Source of the DNA: Clostridia bacterium
GTDB taxonomy: Bacteria > Bacillota > Clostridia > Christensenellales > HGM11417
Direction of reading: 5' to 3'
Assembly: GCA_017407365.1 (NCBI GenBank)
Contig: JAFQWR010000245.1
Span: 1-5,688 of the forward strand
DNA length: 5,688 nt
Of this stretch, positions 5,377-5,688 are shown one piece after another (the stretch's first letter is position 1; the number at the start of each line of letters is the position of its first letter). A program made the position numbers and the translations under genes. The notes under the pieces are model-generated. The model was not told the DNA's origin and did no database searches. It saw nothing but the letters and a program-made list of their open reading frames with translations.

Positions 5377-5688
5377 TTGGGATCAAGTGAAGGAAATTAC
5401 GAGCGAAGGCTTGCAGCGTAAGCTGCATAACCTATCAAATCGGTTTCGAGTCAACTTGAGCCCACCATTGCTCAGACCTGATTTGTTTGAGCTCAGAGCT
5501 GCCGAAAGGCAAACGGCTTACGCCGTGCTCAGTACCTTGACAACTGCATAGGAAAATACGAAATATTGATAGAGAAACATCGAGAAAGACTCGGTTCTAT
5601 TTGAAAGAATAGAATCAGGAAATTCAGTATAGTAATCGTGGTAAAAGCATTTTTTATAATACGAAAATTACGCTGAGAGTCTAACAAG
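5377..5688 (+). other. Structured pre-rRNA spacer/leader upstream of an off-window rRNA gene
   Basis: No protein is encoded. TGCAGC-GTAA-GCTGCA (5412-5427) is a GNRA-loop hairpin. At 5488-5531, TGAGC/GCTCA encloses TGCC-GAAA-GGCA (5500-5511) and ACGGC-TTAC-GCCGT (5513-5526), a branched structure. CCTTGACAACTGCATA (5535-5550) resembles the conserved CCTTGAAAACTGCATA element found before rRNA genes in Clostridia. A GGTTCTATT/AATAGAATC hairpin lies at 5593-5616. The run to CTAACAAG at the edge resembles the last bases before 23S rRNA, but neither a 23S nor a 16S start is inside the window, so the identity of the next gene is inferred. Confidence 0.7.
5440..5470 (+). pseudogene. Duplicated 3' fragment of tRNA-Ile
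   Basis: Positions 5446-5470 repeat 5355-5379 base for base (T-loop, 3' acceptor arm, CCA and a short downstream TTG). Upstream, TCGGTT (5440-5445) matches 5347-5352, with 2 nt missing between the blocks. No 5' half, D-arm or anticodon arm precedes it, so it cannot form a tRNA. The CCA suggests it could still be recognised by tRNA 3'-processing enzymes. It may be a recombination scar or a leftover of a second tRNA-Ile copy. Confidence 0.85.

Noticed and set aside
5377..5440. Integrated mobile element in tRNA-Ile
   Set aside because: The interval between the two tRNA 3' copies is only about 60-90 bp and encodes no integrase. The duplication is real, but an element is not supported.

Overview
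The window looks like chromosomal DNA of a low-to-moderate GC Bacillota (Firmicutes), probably a gut-type Clostridia. The evidence is the strong AGGAGG-type ribosome binding sites, the sigma-A style TTGACA-17-TATCAT promoters, the lipobox lipoprotein, the GFTLVE prepilin, and a tRNA-Ala(UGC)/tRNA-Ile(GAU) pair followed by a Clostridia-like CCTTGAcAACTGCATA pre-rRNA spacer. A finer taxonomic placement cannot be supported from sequence alone.

Layout. Positions 1-245 hold two and a half near-identical 97-98 bp tandem repeats, each carrying a terminator-like hairpin. Positions 245-437 are a gene-free run of stem-loops that ends in a strong 12-bp hairpin. Positions 440-723 are AT-rich non-coding DNA bounded by a 28-bp inverted repeat (26/28 matching), which resembles a small MITE-like element. 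Two plus-strand protein genes follow. The first (825-2495) encodes an unusually large 556-aa type IV pilin-like protein. The second (2620-4293) encodes a 557-aa lipoprotein with an Ig-like N-terminus and GLUG/beta-helix-like repeats, and it ends at a textbook UUCG-loop terminator. Positions 4352-5010 are G-rich non-coding DNA made of degenerate ~50-bp repeats and a recurring GGGCAAAATAGG motif.

The right end is the start of a stable-RNA operon. Two extended -10 promoters lie exactly 100 bp apart and are followed by tRNA-Ala and tRNA-Ile. Next come a duplicated 3' fragment of tRNA-Ile and a structured spacer running to the window edge, where an rRNA gene (most likely 23S) is expected. No 16S gene lies between the promoters and the tRNAs. 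This suggests either an rRNA operon split from its 16S gene or an unusual leader order.

How the genes may work together: the pilin and the lipoprotein are adjacent, co-directional and both predicted to be surface-exposed. They may form a small cell-surface module, but no assembly ATPase, platform protein or prepilin peptidase is present, so this is inference. The tRNA/rRNA unit is independent housekeeping.
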